64,000 bases of DNA from Auriscalpium vulgare (lineage: Eukaryota; Basidiomycota; Agaricomycetes; Russulales; Auriscalpiaceae), in assembly GCA_019915015.1 (NCBI GenBank), contig JAHBBC010000002.1:558001-622000 (forward strand). The letters are read 5' to 3'. Position 1 is the stretch's first letter. Each line of letters begins with the position of its first letter. Both the position numbers and the translations under genes were made by a program. Shown in pieces: positions 34,798-46,215 of this stretch. A model generated the notes under the pieces. That model saw only the letters and a program-made list of their open reading frames with translations, was not told the DNA's origin and made no database searches.

Positions 34798-37700
34798 TCA
34801 TGCGCCGAGCACTGAATCTGGACCACCCGAGCTCTCATCAACGATGGAAGTGCGTCTCTCACCCAAAAGCCTCCGCTTCTCCCCAACCTTCCAGATTACA
34901 TCCTTCAGCTCCTGTACGACATCGCCTCCTGGCCCCCACCGCTCCACTCCACCCGCCGCACTCTCCTCCTCCTGCCCCTTCGACAACCCCAAACCGACAC
35001 CGCGCCCGCTCTCCCGCCGCGCCTTCGCGAGCCTGATGCGCTCCTCGCGCGAAAGCTTCGAGCGCGAGCGCGCGAACGGCTTCGGCGGCTCGGGCTCCGC
35101 CTCGAACACCTGCTCGGCGCCCTGCGGCGGGAGGTGCTGCATGCTCGTCGACAGTAGGAGCTGCAACGTCGCATCGTCGGCGCCCGGCGCGCCGTGCACG
35201 AGCACCGCGTCCGCGGCGAGCGGTGCAGGCGCAGGGTCGGGTGACGCGGGCGACGGGTGCTGCCGCGATGGCGCATCCGAGTCGTCGCTCTCGCCGTCCG
35301 GACCGAGGGCGGGGACGTCGTCGTCGTCGTCGTCGTTGTCGGCGGGCCGCGGCGCGACCAAGTCGAGCAGGCGCTCGCGACCGCGTTCGCATTCCCGAAG
35401 CGCCAAGCCAAGTTCACGGCGCAGGCGCTCGTACGCTTGCACGGCAGGAGACTCCTCTGGGCGGACTGTACTCGATGGGGTTCCATCGCGCAGGGAGGCT
35501 ACGCACTCTTCAAGATGATCACGCGCGTCGTTCAGCGCGCTAGACATGGCGTCGACGTGCTCGGCGAATCGCGAGAACTGGCTCGGCATAGGCGCGAACG
35601 AGGTCATTTGCGAGACAGTGCGGAGATGCGAATGTCTTCGTGGCCGCTCGGCACCATTTGGAGTATCCGATGTGGGGGAGTTGCTGCGCGAGATTGTCGA
35701 TATGGGGGAAGGAGTCGGGTTTTGTTCCCTCAGGCGCTGCCCTTCGGCTACGTCGAGGGCATCCGCGAGTCGAGCCGCGCTGTCAGCAAGGGTGCTGGTC
35801 AGCAGTGCCATGACGCTCCGCACATCCTCCCAGTACGTGTCAGCTTCCTCGCCACCATCTTCAGTCTCAAAGTCATCAAATCGGAGAGCTAGGAGGTGTG
35901 AGGCAGCGTAGCGCTTTGCAGCAACGGCGCCTTGTACAGCGTGGTGCAAGGCAGACAGGGACAGAGGATGTCGATTCGACTGCATAGATGTGAAGCGGCC
36001 CGACGAATAGGAGGATCGAGGAGAGGAGAGGGTGATTGTGGAGGGTGTCGGAGAGTGACCGTACGGACGACTGCTGCGCTTGTTAGCGTAGGTGTAGCTT
36101 GGAGGCGGAGACGGAGTCATGCCAAACGCCTCCATCCCGCTACTTCTGCGTTCGCGCTGCAAGTCAAATGCAGCGGATGCGAACGCACTGCGCTCGCCAA
36201 GCGGGACAAGTAATTGGCCCTCTCCATCGCTATCCTCTTCGTCACTTTGCTTGTCCATGTAGTCGACTTTTTCCTCCTGGACACCAGCCAATGGCGTCGC
36301 TCGAGGCGTGGGAGGCGCGCTTTGGCTCGCTGGCTTCAGCAGCAGGGTCAGCAAGTCAGACCTGCGTCTGTCCCGCTTCAAGGGTTGGCTAGTAGAGCTA
36401 CTGCCGCGCGCCAGGGTACCATAGGTGAGTGAGTTGGTGCCGCTCCAAGTCATGTGCTTGTCCGCATGAGAGGGGGCGGACGTAGTGCGGGGTCGTACAG
36501 CGACTGATGAGGGAGACACTGAGCGCGGCCGATCAGCCGCGCCCAGCTGAAAGTTGGGCTTGATGGGTGATGACGGAGCGTACATCTCTGACAGGTGTCC
36601 CAGAGACGAAGGGGAGGTGAGTGCAGCGAGAAGGTGTCGGACATTGTCCGCCTGGGACTGGGTTGTGTGAAGTGAACTGTGCAGCGCAACGCGCACAGGA
36701 GAGGTCGGAGATGCGGGAGATGCGAGATGAGAAACACTAAATCGGCGGAATTCGTGAAATGATCAAGGCAATTAACGGGCAGATACTTACTGCTTCTCCT
36801 CACGCTCGAGTGTGCTGATGGCCTCGTGTACGATAGAGTCCCAGTTGTCCCCTGCTGCTATTAGTTCATTGAGGGCGTCCAATGTCTATTTCACGCGTAT
36901 GAAAATTCATCAGCATCAAAGTGGGCGCAGAAAACAAGAGGCTTACGGGTATCATGACATTTGGCTTGTGACTGTCGCCTGGGTTATGCGACAGGAAGAG
37001 GTATAATGCAGTTCCAAAAATGATAAACAAGAGAATGGACCCGGATAACAGGGATATGAGCGTCAAGCTGAGCAATATGGGCGACGCGAAGACGGGGTGG
37101 TGCGGTGTAGGTGAGGATGTGGAGCGGTCGTTCGGTTGCCCAGGGTCAAGGTCGGAGTCGACTTCGTCGCCTGGCAGCGGAAACGAGCGCCTGCGGTCGG
37201 ACTGAGTTGCATTGATCGACGACGACAGCAAGGATGACGAGATAACGTCATATTTAAAACGTTCCGAGAGCTCCTTCTCGGATGAACCGAGGTGTTTCGC
37301 AGAGGATAGCGTTGTGTGCAAGGACTGGTAAAGCGGGCATGTCAGTACGTTTTAGTACCACGGTAAGACGAATGGCGCATGAGCGGTAGTGCAATTGCCG
37401 CGGCGTGGCGACGCGGAGAATGTCCAAGCGGAGGATGTCCACATCCAGCATAGCCGAGACGCGCCATGCCATTCCCCGGCGACGGCAACGACTTCTGCCT
37501 CGTTGGAAAAGGACTGCAAAGAATGGCATATGGGCCACAGCCATCACTGCTTCCCACATGTCTCATCACAGAAACTGAAAACCCGCGGCTCCGCGCCAGT
37601 CCATGCGACGAGTAAAACTCACGTTGAGAGCGTATGCAATTGGTGTTGGAAGCCATCTCCAGTACTCCGTAGGAGATGCAGCCTCGATCTCGTCTTCGTC

Positions 37701-37874
37701 CAATAGGACGTGGTCTGCTCCTGCAGGTGTGGTCATCGCGCCGGGCATGTGCTCGATGTCTTCGCCGGATTCTGGGTGGAGGCAATAATTAGCCGCAGGG
37801 AGCCAAGAGAGATGGCAGCACGCACGACGGAGGTATGCTTCGAGAGGGTGGTCGTCGAAAAGAGGTTGTGCCAT
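34798..37874 (-). CDS. Membrane protein, possibly vezatin-like (myosin-binding) family
   Basis: The long last exon (34798-36696) encodes a Ser/Pro-rich, coiled C-terminal part ending VVQELKDVIWKVGEKRRLL; upstream exons add LNELIAAGDNWDSIVHEAI and RVALHSSLHTTQSQADNVR. Before them lies a membrane hairpin candidate (ILLSLTLISLLSGSILLFII, ALYLFLS) preceded by ELSERFKYDVISSSLLSSS. The N-terminal exons start MAQPLFDDHPLEAYLR at 37872-37874 and read HVLLDEDEIEA, YWRWLPTPIAYALN. A central membrane segment followed by a helical myosin-binding region fits fungal vezatin-like proteins, but I identify this from memory only. Residues near 35330 include a seven-Asp run. Exons at 37260-37560 are unresolved. 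Confidence 0.5.
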
Positions 37875-38460
37875 GGGGAGATCTAATGGTGGAGAGCAGG
37901 CACTGGCAGGCGTGGAGTCGTGTCGCGCGTGAGTTTGAATGGGGATGCGGATCGGGAGCGAGTAAGATGGTGGTAGAGTAAGGAAAACGAGTGGAAGAGC
38001 GACAACAGGCGCGATAGCAGGAAGACAATGGACAGCAAACGGGCAGACGATGCCAACGAAGGCGGCGGAGGCAAGAGCGAGGGCCAAGGCACAACTGGCA
38101 ACCAGACGCCCAACACGGCATCAGATGCTGCTTCCGGCATGCGCATGTGGCTGCAGCCCACACCCAGTCCATAGCCTCATGCAAGGCGTCTGGCACACGT
38201 CCATCATGCCAGCGGCGAGCAACAGCATCGCCGGCGTCGACGGCGGTCGACACGCAGCGGCGGGGCATCATCCGTGTGGAGCTCGAGGGCGCGATCTCTG
38301 CACTTTCCGCAGCATAATCAACGGACGCGTCAGCGACCATGCCGCCGCCGGAGGACAACTGGCCCTGTCTCGGTGTCTTTTTCTTCTCATCCTCCCAGCG
38401 TCTCCCACCCGTTCTCTTTCTCCCCTCCTTGACACCTAACTCAACTATCAGCCGACCGCA
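37875..38460. promoter_or_regulatory. Divergent upstream region
   Basis: About 590 bases between the starts of the possible vezatin-like gene (-) and the lipase gene (+). Pyrimidine-rich sequence (38385-38450, TTTCTTCTC-like) precedes the lipase ATG, as is common at fungal transcription starts. A hydrophobic minus frame at 37980-38087 has no splice or homology support. Confidence 0.45.
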
Positions 38461-40130
38461 ATGTCTTCAGCCGAAGTGCACCTGCTCGTCCTCATTCATG
38501 GCATGTGGGGAAACCCGTCCCACCTCGCTTCCATGTATCGCATATTCCACGAGCAACGAGTAATTCCTCAAGCCGGCGCCGGCAGCTCTGCTGAGTCTCG
38601 GCTACACGTGTTACTCGCTGAGACCAATAAGGACGAGAGCACATATGATGGCATCGACTGGGGCGCAGAGCGTGTAGCGAAAGAGGTGCCAGGTTCTCTC
38701 ACGAGCATATCAACGCACGCGCTGACTTGGGAACGAATAGGTATTTGACGAGATAACAAAGATTGAAAAGGAGGGACAGGAGAAGGTCACCAGGTTCTCC
38801 GTTACCGGATACAGTCTTGGGGGTCTGCTCGCTCGCTATCTCGTCGGGTGCGTACTCGCCTCACTGACGTTCTAGCGTTTGCCTAATCCACACCCCTGCA
38901 GAATTTTGAAGCAGCGCGGAACGTTTGAGACCATCACACCCGTCAACTTCAATACCATCGCCACGCCGCACATCGGCCTACTCACATATCCATCTTTCTT
39001 TTCCCGGCTCGCGTCCTATCTGGGCCCTAAACTCCTCAGCCGCACGGGCGAGCAATTCTATGCAGTCGACAAGTGGTCGAAACATGGTCGGCCCCTCTTG
39101 GAGGTCATGGCAGACCCAGGTGCGTTGTCTCCATAGCTCAGTAGACGGATGACTTACTGCGACAACAGACCGTGTGTTCTACCAGGGTCTTACGCAGTTC
39201 AAGCACATTCGGATATATGCCAATGCGTGAGTTCGTCCAATTCCATGCGCAAGGCGCTAGTAACAGAAAAGCCTGTGCAGCGTGAACGACATGACAGTAC
39301 CGTACATCACTGCTGCCTTCGAAACAGAAGACCCATTTCTGAACCACGTCGTCGACGGTCTAGATATGTGAGCGTGCCTCTACACTGGATGTTCGGACAT
39401 AGACTGACCGCCTATTCAGAGAGTACGACGAGAAGTACAAGCCTGTCGTGAAGTCATGGTCCAGACCCAGCGCACCGCCACCACCCCCGCCGAATCCAAC
39501 AGTCTTCACCCCCGCGTGGTTCAAGTCCTACACCCCGCCTCTACCTCCTCGCCTCCAGCTCCCATTCCCGTACAATATCGTACGTCTGCCCATTCCGCTA
39601 TTGCTTCACATGACTAACGCACAGCGCAGGCCATCATCGCGCTCGTTCCCATCCTCTTCCCCACGTTCCTAACCCTCATCATCATACGCCTCTCCCTGTC
39701 CTCACACTCCTCGCGCTCGCGCATCAAACGCCTCGAGGCGGAGGGCGCCGCGTCCGCGAGCGAGCGCCTCGCGCACATCGTCGGCGAGCTCGAGCGCGAG
39801 ATGGAAGACATGGTCGTGGACTACGTCGAAGACTCCGCCCCGACCGCACCGTCCACCACCCCTGCCGATTCTGTCCCAGCCGCAGCCGACCCCGCTTCCG
39901 CAAGCACAAAGCCGCACACGAAGCGCCTCGAGGCCCCGCGCACGTCGCCTGCGCAGGGCAAGATGATCGTGGCGCTTAATGCGCTACCCGGCCTGAAGAA
40001 GGAGCGCGTGTTCATCGGCGACGTGCGCAACTCGCATGCGACGATAATCGCGCGCGACGTGCAGAGCTTCGAGTTCCACCGCATCGGCGAAGGCGTGCTG
40101 CGGCACTGGGCGGACGCGTTCATCGCATGA
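38461..40130 (+). CDS. DUF676 serine lipase/esterase, ROG1/LPL1 type
   Basis: An alpha/beta-hydrolase acting on glycerolipids. The start MSSAEVHLLVLIHGMWGNPS contains the oxyanion HGMWGNP motif. A later exon gives the nucleophile elbow RFSVTGYSLGGLLARYLVG, with Ser in GYSLGG. FNTIATPHIGLL and NDMTVPYITAAFE follow, supplying the family's Asp region. A C-terminal membrane segment (IIALVPILFPTFLTLIIIRL) is followed by an acidic, coiled region and ends FEFHRIGEGVLRHWADAFIA with TGA at 40128-40130. The catalytic His is probably in RNSHATII. Yeast relatives act on lipid droplets (Lpl1), so lipid turnover at such membranes is likely. Confidence 0.85.
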
Positions 40131-40549
40131 TGGGTTCCCTTTCGGCGTCACGATACGACTACCTACTACTTAGGCGAGTCCGTTGTCTGATGCCATTTTT
40201 TATTTCATTATTCGTACATTGGGCTAAGGACCGGACAGCTAAATTATGTAGACACGCGTTATACGCGGCCAGGCATAATGCCCTTGACATACCTATTAGA
40301 CGTTCATCAAGCACAATTGCCATTGGTCTACGGTGTTCCACGGCAAGCCCCGCCTTGCGTTGTCCTTTGCCATCGTCATGACACATAACCATTAAGCCAC
40401 ATTGACATTCGCGTCTGCGACCCCTTTCATCCATTGTGCTCATTGCAGTCTTGCCTTTGTAGACGAGTCACGCTCATTCGTCTAGCGCATATTAAAAGCA
40501 GCATCTCCTGAAGTGCTCTTCCACCTACTGCCAACCACTGACTACTGTC
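40131..40549. other. Intergenic region
   Basis: About 420 bases between the lipase stop and the next ATG on the same strand. An AT-rich element (ATATTAAAAG) lies near 40488-40497, some 55 bases before the ATG, and could be a TATA-like core promoter. Nothing else is evident. Confidence 0.4.
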
Positions 40550-42186
40550 ATGTCCGGCCCCTCGATCCTCGCGTTCGTCGCCGCATTTTGCCTCGTATCT
40601 CTATCTCTTCTGTGTCGGAGAGGCCGTTCTCCCCCGCCTACCTCACCTCGGCCCCCAAAGACTGGGCCCTTATCTGTCGACTCTCCACTTCCACTCGCGG
40701 AGACCACTCCTGCACCGCATTCCGCTCCTACCATTGTCGACGAGTTGCTCATCCAGCTCCCTGCCGCCGAGACGCCAGCCGAGCCACTTGCTCCCGCTAG
40801 TATGTCGGATGTCAATGAGCCACATGCCAGAGGCGCGCCGACGCCTGCCAGTGCCAACACCCCGCCCACGCTTACTACCGTAGTGCTCACCACCCCATCG
40901 CCAAATTCCCCATCACGGCCAACGTTGACCGGCATCCAAGGTACGTCGCCATATCATTTAACTATTTCAATAGACTATCCACCACCTGCAGACTTCAAGC
41001 TGGCTGTATTCCAACTGTGCAAAGCAAGCGGCTTCGAAGAGTACACATTCACCCAGGACGAGATCTTCGCGCAGAGTAAGATACCCATGCTGCCTTACTC
41101 TCTTCGACCATGGCCTGATGTCTCCTTCAGTGACGCTGAACCGGGTCGAGCTGCACATCACCACGAGGCTCATGAAGTTGGACAAGTTTCTAAGATGCGC
41201 ATCGCAATTGGTATGTGTGACTTGCCAATGCCGCGAAAGCAACCTCCTGAAGGATTCTCCGTTCAAAGGAGCATGCGCATCATGTCGTGTTGCTAATGCA
41301 CGCCAACTCGTGCGACATCTACGTGCCCCCTGTCACCATGAAATCGTAGGCTGCGCCCTCTCGTATCTTGTAGTGACAGCGGTAGTGACCATCTTTCTCC
41401 CAGACTTGCCACTTCCGTGGCCAGCATAATACAAGGCGATTTGATGACCTTCGCGAGGGGCTCCCTTCACACGAAGGTGCTGCCCACCAAAGCAGCGATG
41501 TCCAATGCCGAGGTATGAATTCCCGCAACAGTGCCTCCGTATCGAATTAACGGCGACACTCTATGTAGATGAGTATGGAGTTAACACGGCGCCGGGAACA
41601 AGTGGCAAAATTACGCGGTGTAGGCCCTTCGCACTCCCTCTCCCACATCCCGGTGTCCGGGTCCTCGACGCCCGCTCCCAAAGCGGAGAGTTCAGATCTG
41701 GCTGCTGAGCACCAGGCCACCGTGGCGCGGCTTGAGGCCGACAAAGAGAAACTCTTGGCCGAGCGCGATGCGCTACGCGTGCGCCTGAAAGAGAAGCAGA
41801 ACCTCCTGGAAGGCAGTCGCGCGTACGTGCGCGACCTGAAGGAGCAGTTGCGGCGCGAGGAGGAGGAGCGCGCTGCGCTCGCGGAGACTAATGTGAAGCT
41901 CGGGGGAGCGAACGCGGCGCTTGGGCAAGCCAACGCGGCGCTCGGGCAGTCTAACGCGGCTCTCGGGCAGTCTAATGCGGCGCTCGGGGACGCGCTGCGC
42001 GCTGCTCAGGCGGAGGTGCGCGAGCGCGAGCGGGAGGTCAAGGAGATAAACGAAAGGCTAGAGTCGTTGAAGCGCTCGGTGATCAACGCTGCGGAGGTTC
42101 GTCTGGCTCCCTTCTTAGCACAGCTTTGCTTGACCGACGGCTTGTACAGGCTGCTTAGTGACTACCCATCGCATTGGGACCGGTGA
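40550..42186 (+). CDS. Coiled-coil protein with N-terminal hydrophobic segment and heptad repeats
   Basis: Starts MSGPSILAFVAAFCLVSLSL, a signal-anchor-like helix, then a Pro/Thr-rich linker. Short exons give DFKLAVFQLCKASGFEEYTF and MTLNRVELHITTRLMKLDKF. The last large exon (about 41569-42186) starts MSMELTRRREQVAKLRG and forms a long charged coiled coil (ATVARLEADKEKLLAERDAL), including four copies of a 7-residue unit of the type ALGQSNA. It ends VRLAPFLAQLC... with a stop at 42184-42186. The splice joining exons near 41210 and 41410 could not be placed in frame, so the model is incomplete. No family recognised. Confidence 0.55.
41908..41997 (+). repeat. Tandem 21-base coding repeat
   Basis: About four imperfect copies of a 21-base unit encode (A/G)LGQSNAA heptads within the coiled coil. 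Third-position differences between copies show the array is not freshly duplicated throughout. Confidence 0.8.
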
Positions 42187-42554
42187 CTCGTCTTTGTGGG
42201 TCCTGTGGTGTTCCACCGATCGTCGTTTGCTCCAAACTGTTGCATACGTGGCATACTACATGGGTCAGGCCTGGATTTATATGTATCATAATGATCGCGT
42301 GCATGGAAGGTACAGTGATGATAAGAGCCTGCTCAGAGATGTGAGAATGTGCTACATATAAGTTAGTCCCAAGATACCAATAGTGTAGATGAGATGTTCC
42401 CCGCAAGTCCGTGGCAAATTCGATGCAAGAGAATACGTGTAGTGTGTGTGGTATGCAATTAAAGTACGGGTATGTGTAGATCATGTTGATGGAAACGTAG
42501 TCGATGGGTGAGGTTAAATCTCGGGGGGGGGGGGGGGGGGGGGGGGGCTCCGCC
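42187..42554. other. Convergent intergenic region with a 25-base G run
   Basis: Contains the 3' ends of the coiled-coil gene (+) and the 83-residue gene (-). The right part carries an uninterrupted run of 25 G (42523-42547) that ends 7 bases before the stop of the small gene; on that gene's strand it is a C run. Confidence 0.7.
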
Positions 42555-42866
42555 TCACGCGCCGAGGATGAACATGCTGCGGCGTCGCGCCGCGTTGTTC
42601 ATGAGGACGAAGCCCTCGGGGACGATGGACGCGCGCTCGTGGGTATGCATGGAGCGCGTAACGCGCTTCCACATGCGGACGAGACGGCGCTCGAGGAACT
42701 TCGCTGACGAGCGGGACCTCTGCTGTGGGCTACCAGGGACAATGTCAGCGCACCGCCCTCATATGACCGACAAAATGAATGGAACGTACCGACGACGCAC
42801 GGCGCCTTCAGGGAAGCTCGCGGTGATGGGGGACGGGGCAGCGTGGTAGATGATTTGGCCGGCCAT
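42555..42866 (-). CDS. Small basic protein of 83 residues
   Basis: Two exons join cleanly. ATG at 42864-42866 begins MAGQIIYHAAPSPITASFPE and reaches VRR; a GTACGT donor and a TGGTAG acceptor (near 42730-42790) lead to PQQRSRSSAKFLERRLVRMW, then KRVTRSMHTHERASIVPEGF and MNNAARRRSMFILGA with TGA at 42555-42557. The second exon is a basic amphipathic helix. No family recognised. The donor and acceptor, an in-frame join and coding-like composition support a real gene. Upstream is a G-quadruplex motif (42957-42971). Confidence 0.6.
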
Positions 42867-43529
42867 TGTGGGTGATGCAGATAATTAAAGCGGGTCTATG
42901 AGGGGCGCGTTGGCAAGCAAATGTACAAAGAAATACAGGGAGGTATAAGCGGGAGTGGGTGGGTGGGTGGGTGGCGAGAGCTATGCTTGCACGGCTCCTT
43001 ATATGCCCGCGCGCCAGCGGAGATTCCTGTGCATAACGTAGTAAGGACAATTGTGGGTCCATTGTACTTACAGGCGCGCGCGTAGCCGTGGCACCCGTAC
43101 TGGAGACAAAGTGCAACCTTGCGCTGAATGCGAGGCGGTGCGGAGGCACAAGAACCTCATGTGTGAAGCTGGAGAACAAAAGACGAGAAGGCAGGCGTGA
43201 GGACAATGCATGCCTCATATGGTGCGTGGGAGTATGGGTGGTATGCAGCCGACACTCCGGCGCTCCCCAGTAGGCGCCGATCAATCCCTCCGTCGGCCTT
43301 GCCGTCGCTCGGGCTGCGCTCGGACTGCTCAGAGTTCCCAGCTACTGAGAGACATGGACATGTCAATCACCAATCAAAAATCTTCAAATATCAATCACAC
43401 GCAATCATCTCCGGCTAAACAGACTCAGCTGCAACCGGCCGCGGAGCAGATCCAGTTAATTATCTGTATAAATTACTCACCCCGCTCATTCCGAGCATCA
43501 ACAGCCCCGCCACAATCCTCTCTTCCACC
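42867..43529. promoter_or_regulatory. Divergent upstream region with G-quadruplex motif
   Basis: About 660 bases between the small basic gene (-) and the oxidoreductase gene (+). A perfect four-tract G3-T motif at 42957-42971 can form a parallel quadruplex, about 90 bases upstream of the small gene. Close to the oxidoreductase start a TATA-like TGTATAAATT lies at 43465-43474, 56 bases before its ATG. Confidence 0.55.
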
Positions 43530-44957
43530 ATGAGCCCCTCAAATTTCACTCGCATCGTGCTCAATGAGCGTCCCGAGACGTACATCCAGCCAACCACCTT
43601 CAAGAAGGAGGTCGTGCCATTCGATTTGAAGCCTGGTGCGGGAGAGGTCCTCGTCAAGACCAACTGGTTGTCTTTGGATCCGGCCATGCGTGGCTGGATC
43701 AAAGATCGTCGGAGCTATCTACCTCCGGTTCAGATTGGCGAGACGATGCGCAGCTTGGGGCTTGGGACGGTTGTCGAGGCTGGCGAGGGCACCAAGCTTG
43801 TCCCGGGAGATGTGGTCAGCGCCGCGGTCGGTGCGCGGCGTTTTACATTCTCAATGTATGCTGTTTCCTAATGACGTTTATCAGGCTGGACAGAGTATGC
43901 TGTTCTGAAGGAGAGCGCAGCGACAAAGCTCCAGTATGTTGCTGCCCAGTGTTGCTGCACGTATTCTCAACACCCCTATTTAGAATATTCCCCGGTGGAC
44001 AGGCGCTGGACTTCTTGGGGCCCATTGGAATGCCTGGTATGTCCAATTCTATCTCCCTCGACCCTCGTCTGACGTGCCCCATAGCATACACCGCATACTT
44101 TGTATACATTGCCTCCTTCGCGTTTTCCCGCATCGTCTAACGCTTGCCTATCCTGACAGGGCCTCCTCGAAGTGGCCAAGCTCAAAGCCGGCGAGACCCT
44201 CGTCGTCTCCGGAGCCGCAGGCGCCGTCGGCAGCGTGGCGTGCCAGATCGGCAAGATATACGGCGCAAAAGTCGTCGCCATCGCGGGCACAGACGAGAAG
44301 TGCCAGTGGCTCAAGGAGACGATCGGCGTGGATGCCGTGCTCAACTACAAAAGCCCAACGTACAAGGAAGACTTCATCGCAGCCGTCGACTACCTGGACG
44401 TGTTCTTGGACAACGTCGGTGGAGACATCCTGGATTTCGCGCTGACACGACTGAAGAAGAATGCGCGCATCGCGTTCTCCGGCGCTATCTCTGATTATAG
44501 TATGTGATCTGTGTTGCTGGCTATATGCGATGCGATGGCTGACAGCTGCGTCAGACAATACGAGTGCGACGACCAAGGGCCTCACTAACTATCAGAACTT
44601 GATCGCCCAGGCAGCCACCCTGCAGGGCTTCCTCGTGTTCGTCGCCTCCGATTCCGTCGCTCCTCCGTCATTGACGTTTACTTACTCTTCATACACTAGC
44701 TTTGACTACGTTGCCCGCTTCCCCGAAGCCATCAAGGCGCTTGCAACGTGGTTGAGCGAAGGTAAGCTGGTGAGGAGGTTTACGATCGTGGAGGGCCTCG
44801 AAAAGGCACCGGAAGCGCTGCCTATGCTTTTCGATGGTGGGAATACAGGAAAATTGTGAGTGACGTCCTGCAAGTGCGATGTTTCGCTAGACGCTCGTCG
44901 CTCATGCTGCTTCCTAGGGTCGTGCATGTTGATGGCTTGGAAGCGCAGTATGTCTGA
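43530..44957 (+). CDS. Zinc-independent MDR oxidoreductase (NADPH alkenal double-bond / prostaglandin reductase type)
   Basis: Reduces the C=C bond of alpha,beta-unsaturated aldehydes or ketones with NADPH. The first exon starts MSPSNFTRIVLNERPE and has DPAMRGWI, a signature of the leukotriene B4 dehydrogenase subgroup, and QIGETMRSLGLGTV. A middle exon gives GLLEVAKLKAGETLVVSGAA and the Rossmann loop GAAGAVGSVACQIGKIYGA. DNVGGDILD, KKNARIAFSGAISDY and LQGFLVFDY follow. The final exon VVHVDGLEAQYV ends with TGA at 44955-44957. No zinc-binding cysteines are present, as expected. About 345 residues in six or so exons. Confidence 0.9.
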
Positions 44958-45132
44958 ATCAAGTGAGACACGCGCAAGTGACGAAGAGACATAAAAACAA
45001 TGTAAAACTATCGTAGTATTGCGGATTATACAGTTATTGTACTTGTGCAAGGCGGTAATAAGATAAGATCGTCATGCCGGATGAGCCCGGACGCGTCGCC
45101 AGCGGCAGTTGTTGGCTTGTTCACTCGCCACC

Positions 45133-45759
45133 ATGGCCTCCACCGTCTCGCTGCCCACCCTCAGCGATGTCATAGCCAGCGATCCTGACCCGTCCAGCGC
45201 CGCAGCTCGCGCCCTGGCGATCCTCTTCGAGCCCTCCCCGATCCTCTACTCCGACCTCCTCCCAGCCTTCATCACGACACTGCGGTCCCACACACAGGAC
45301 GACACCTCGTCCGGACTCACCTATAACGCGCTGATCGATATCGCCATCGACGCGCTCCTCGCGTGGCCGCCCGCGCACCAGGCCCTCTTCGTCGGCGGGC
45401 ACCCGCGCATCGGCGAGGTCGGCGGGCTCTCCGCGCTCAGCGCGCGCGAGCAGGCCGCGCGCGCCACGCCGCCTAATGTGCTTGCACGTCTCGGGGTGTT
45501 GAACGCTGCGTACGAGGCGCGCTATCCGGGCCTGAGGTACATCACGTTCGTGAACGGGCGCAGCAGGACGGAGATCATGGTGGAGATGCAGGAAAAGCTC
45601 GGCGTGGGCGACGGCGACATAGACGTGGTGGCCGTCGAACCGCTCAGCGCAGAGAAGTCGGAGTGGCGGGCGGAGGCCCTGAGGGCGATCGCAGATGTGG
45701 GGAAGATTGCGAAGAGCAGGCTGGGATCACTGGGCGTGGATGGCGGTGCCCTTCCATGA
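45133..45759 (+). CDS. OHCU decarboxylase (urate degradation)
   Basis: Single-exon gene of 208 residues starting at the ATG 45133 in a strong CACCATGG context. It decarboxylates 2-oxo-4-hydroxy-4-carboxy-5-ureidoimidazoline to (S)-allantoin, the last step after urate oxidase and HIU hydrolase. Family motifs are present: the active-site GGHPRIGEV, the LGVLNAAYEARYPGLRYI helix with the catalytic Glu, TFVNGRSRTEI, and the C-terminal EWRAEALRAIADVGKIAKSR. No peroxisomal targeting tripeptide is visible (ends GALP). Lacking introns is unusual here. Confidence 0.9.
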   Translation: MASTVSLPTLSDVIASDPDPSSAAARALAILFEPSPILYSDLLPAFITTLRSHTQDDTSSGLTYNALIDIAIDALLAWPPAHQALFVGGHPRIGEVGGLSALSAREQAARATPPNVLARLGVLNAAYEARYPGLRYITFVNGRSRTEIMVEMQEKLGVGDGDIDVVAVEPLSAEKSEWRAEALRAIADVGKIAKSRLGSLGVDGGALP

Positions 45760-46215
45760 GGGGAGGATGTCCGAGTCTGTTCCTGTCTATTTCTGTGCGT
45801 CAACTTTTACTGATTGTATTATCTTGAGACTAGATTCCTTCAGCTCGCCTCGAGGCTTCTCTGATGGTCTCGTCCTGACGCCACGCGCCACCGCGGTCGT
45901 CTGACAGAATATTTACGGCCGTGAGATATTGCAATTCGAGCTCTCATCGTCTTCCCGACTCCCTGCCTCTGCTGCCGTCGATGCGAGGACGGGCTCGAGA
46001 GACTGTATCGCTCCCCGCCGGCGGCAAGCCTCGGCAAGCCTGCCGCTGCGTGCCTGGGTATTTTCCTAAAACGTGCCCACGTGTGTGTGCTGATCGTGAT
46101 CTTATCGGTAATTGAGATTTGATTGAACTCCAGGTTTTTTCTCCTCCGGCCGGCAATTTGAATCTCCCCTCATGCTCGATTTGCAGCCGTTCGCTCTTCT
46201 TCCTGCACGCCCACC
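45760..46215. promoter_or_regulatory. Upstream region of the SLC35F-type transporter
   Basis: These 456 bases hold the OHCU gene 3' end and the transporter promoter. A short GC-rich direct repeat (GGCAAGCCT, twice, 46023-46042) is present with CGCCGGCGG nearby. No gene seen. Confidence 0.4.

Noticed and set aside
37883..38161. Hydrophobic minus-strand frames upstream of the possible vezatin-like gene
   Set aside because: Three frames are open at once in this C/T-rich divergent promoter, none with a convincing donor into the gene; the MAQPLFDDHP start explains the coding part better.
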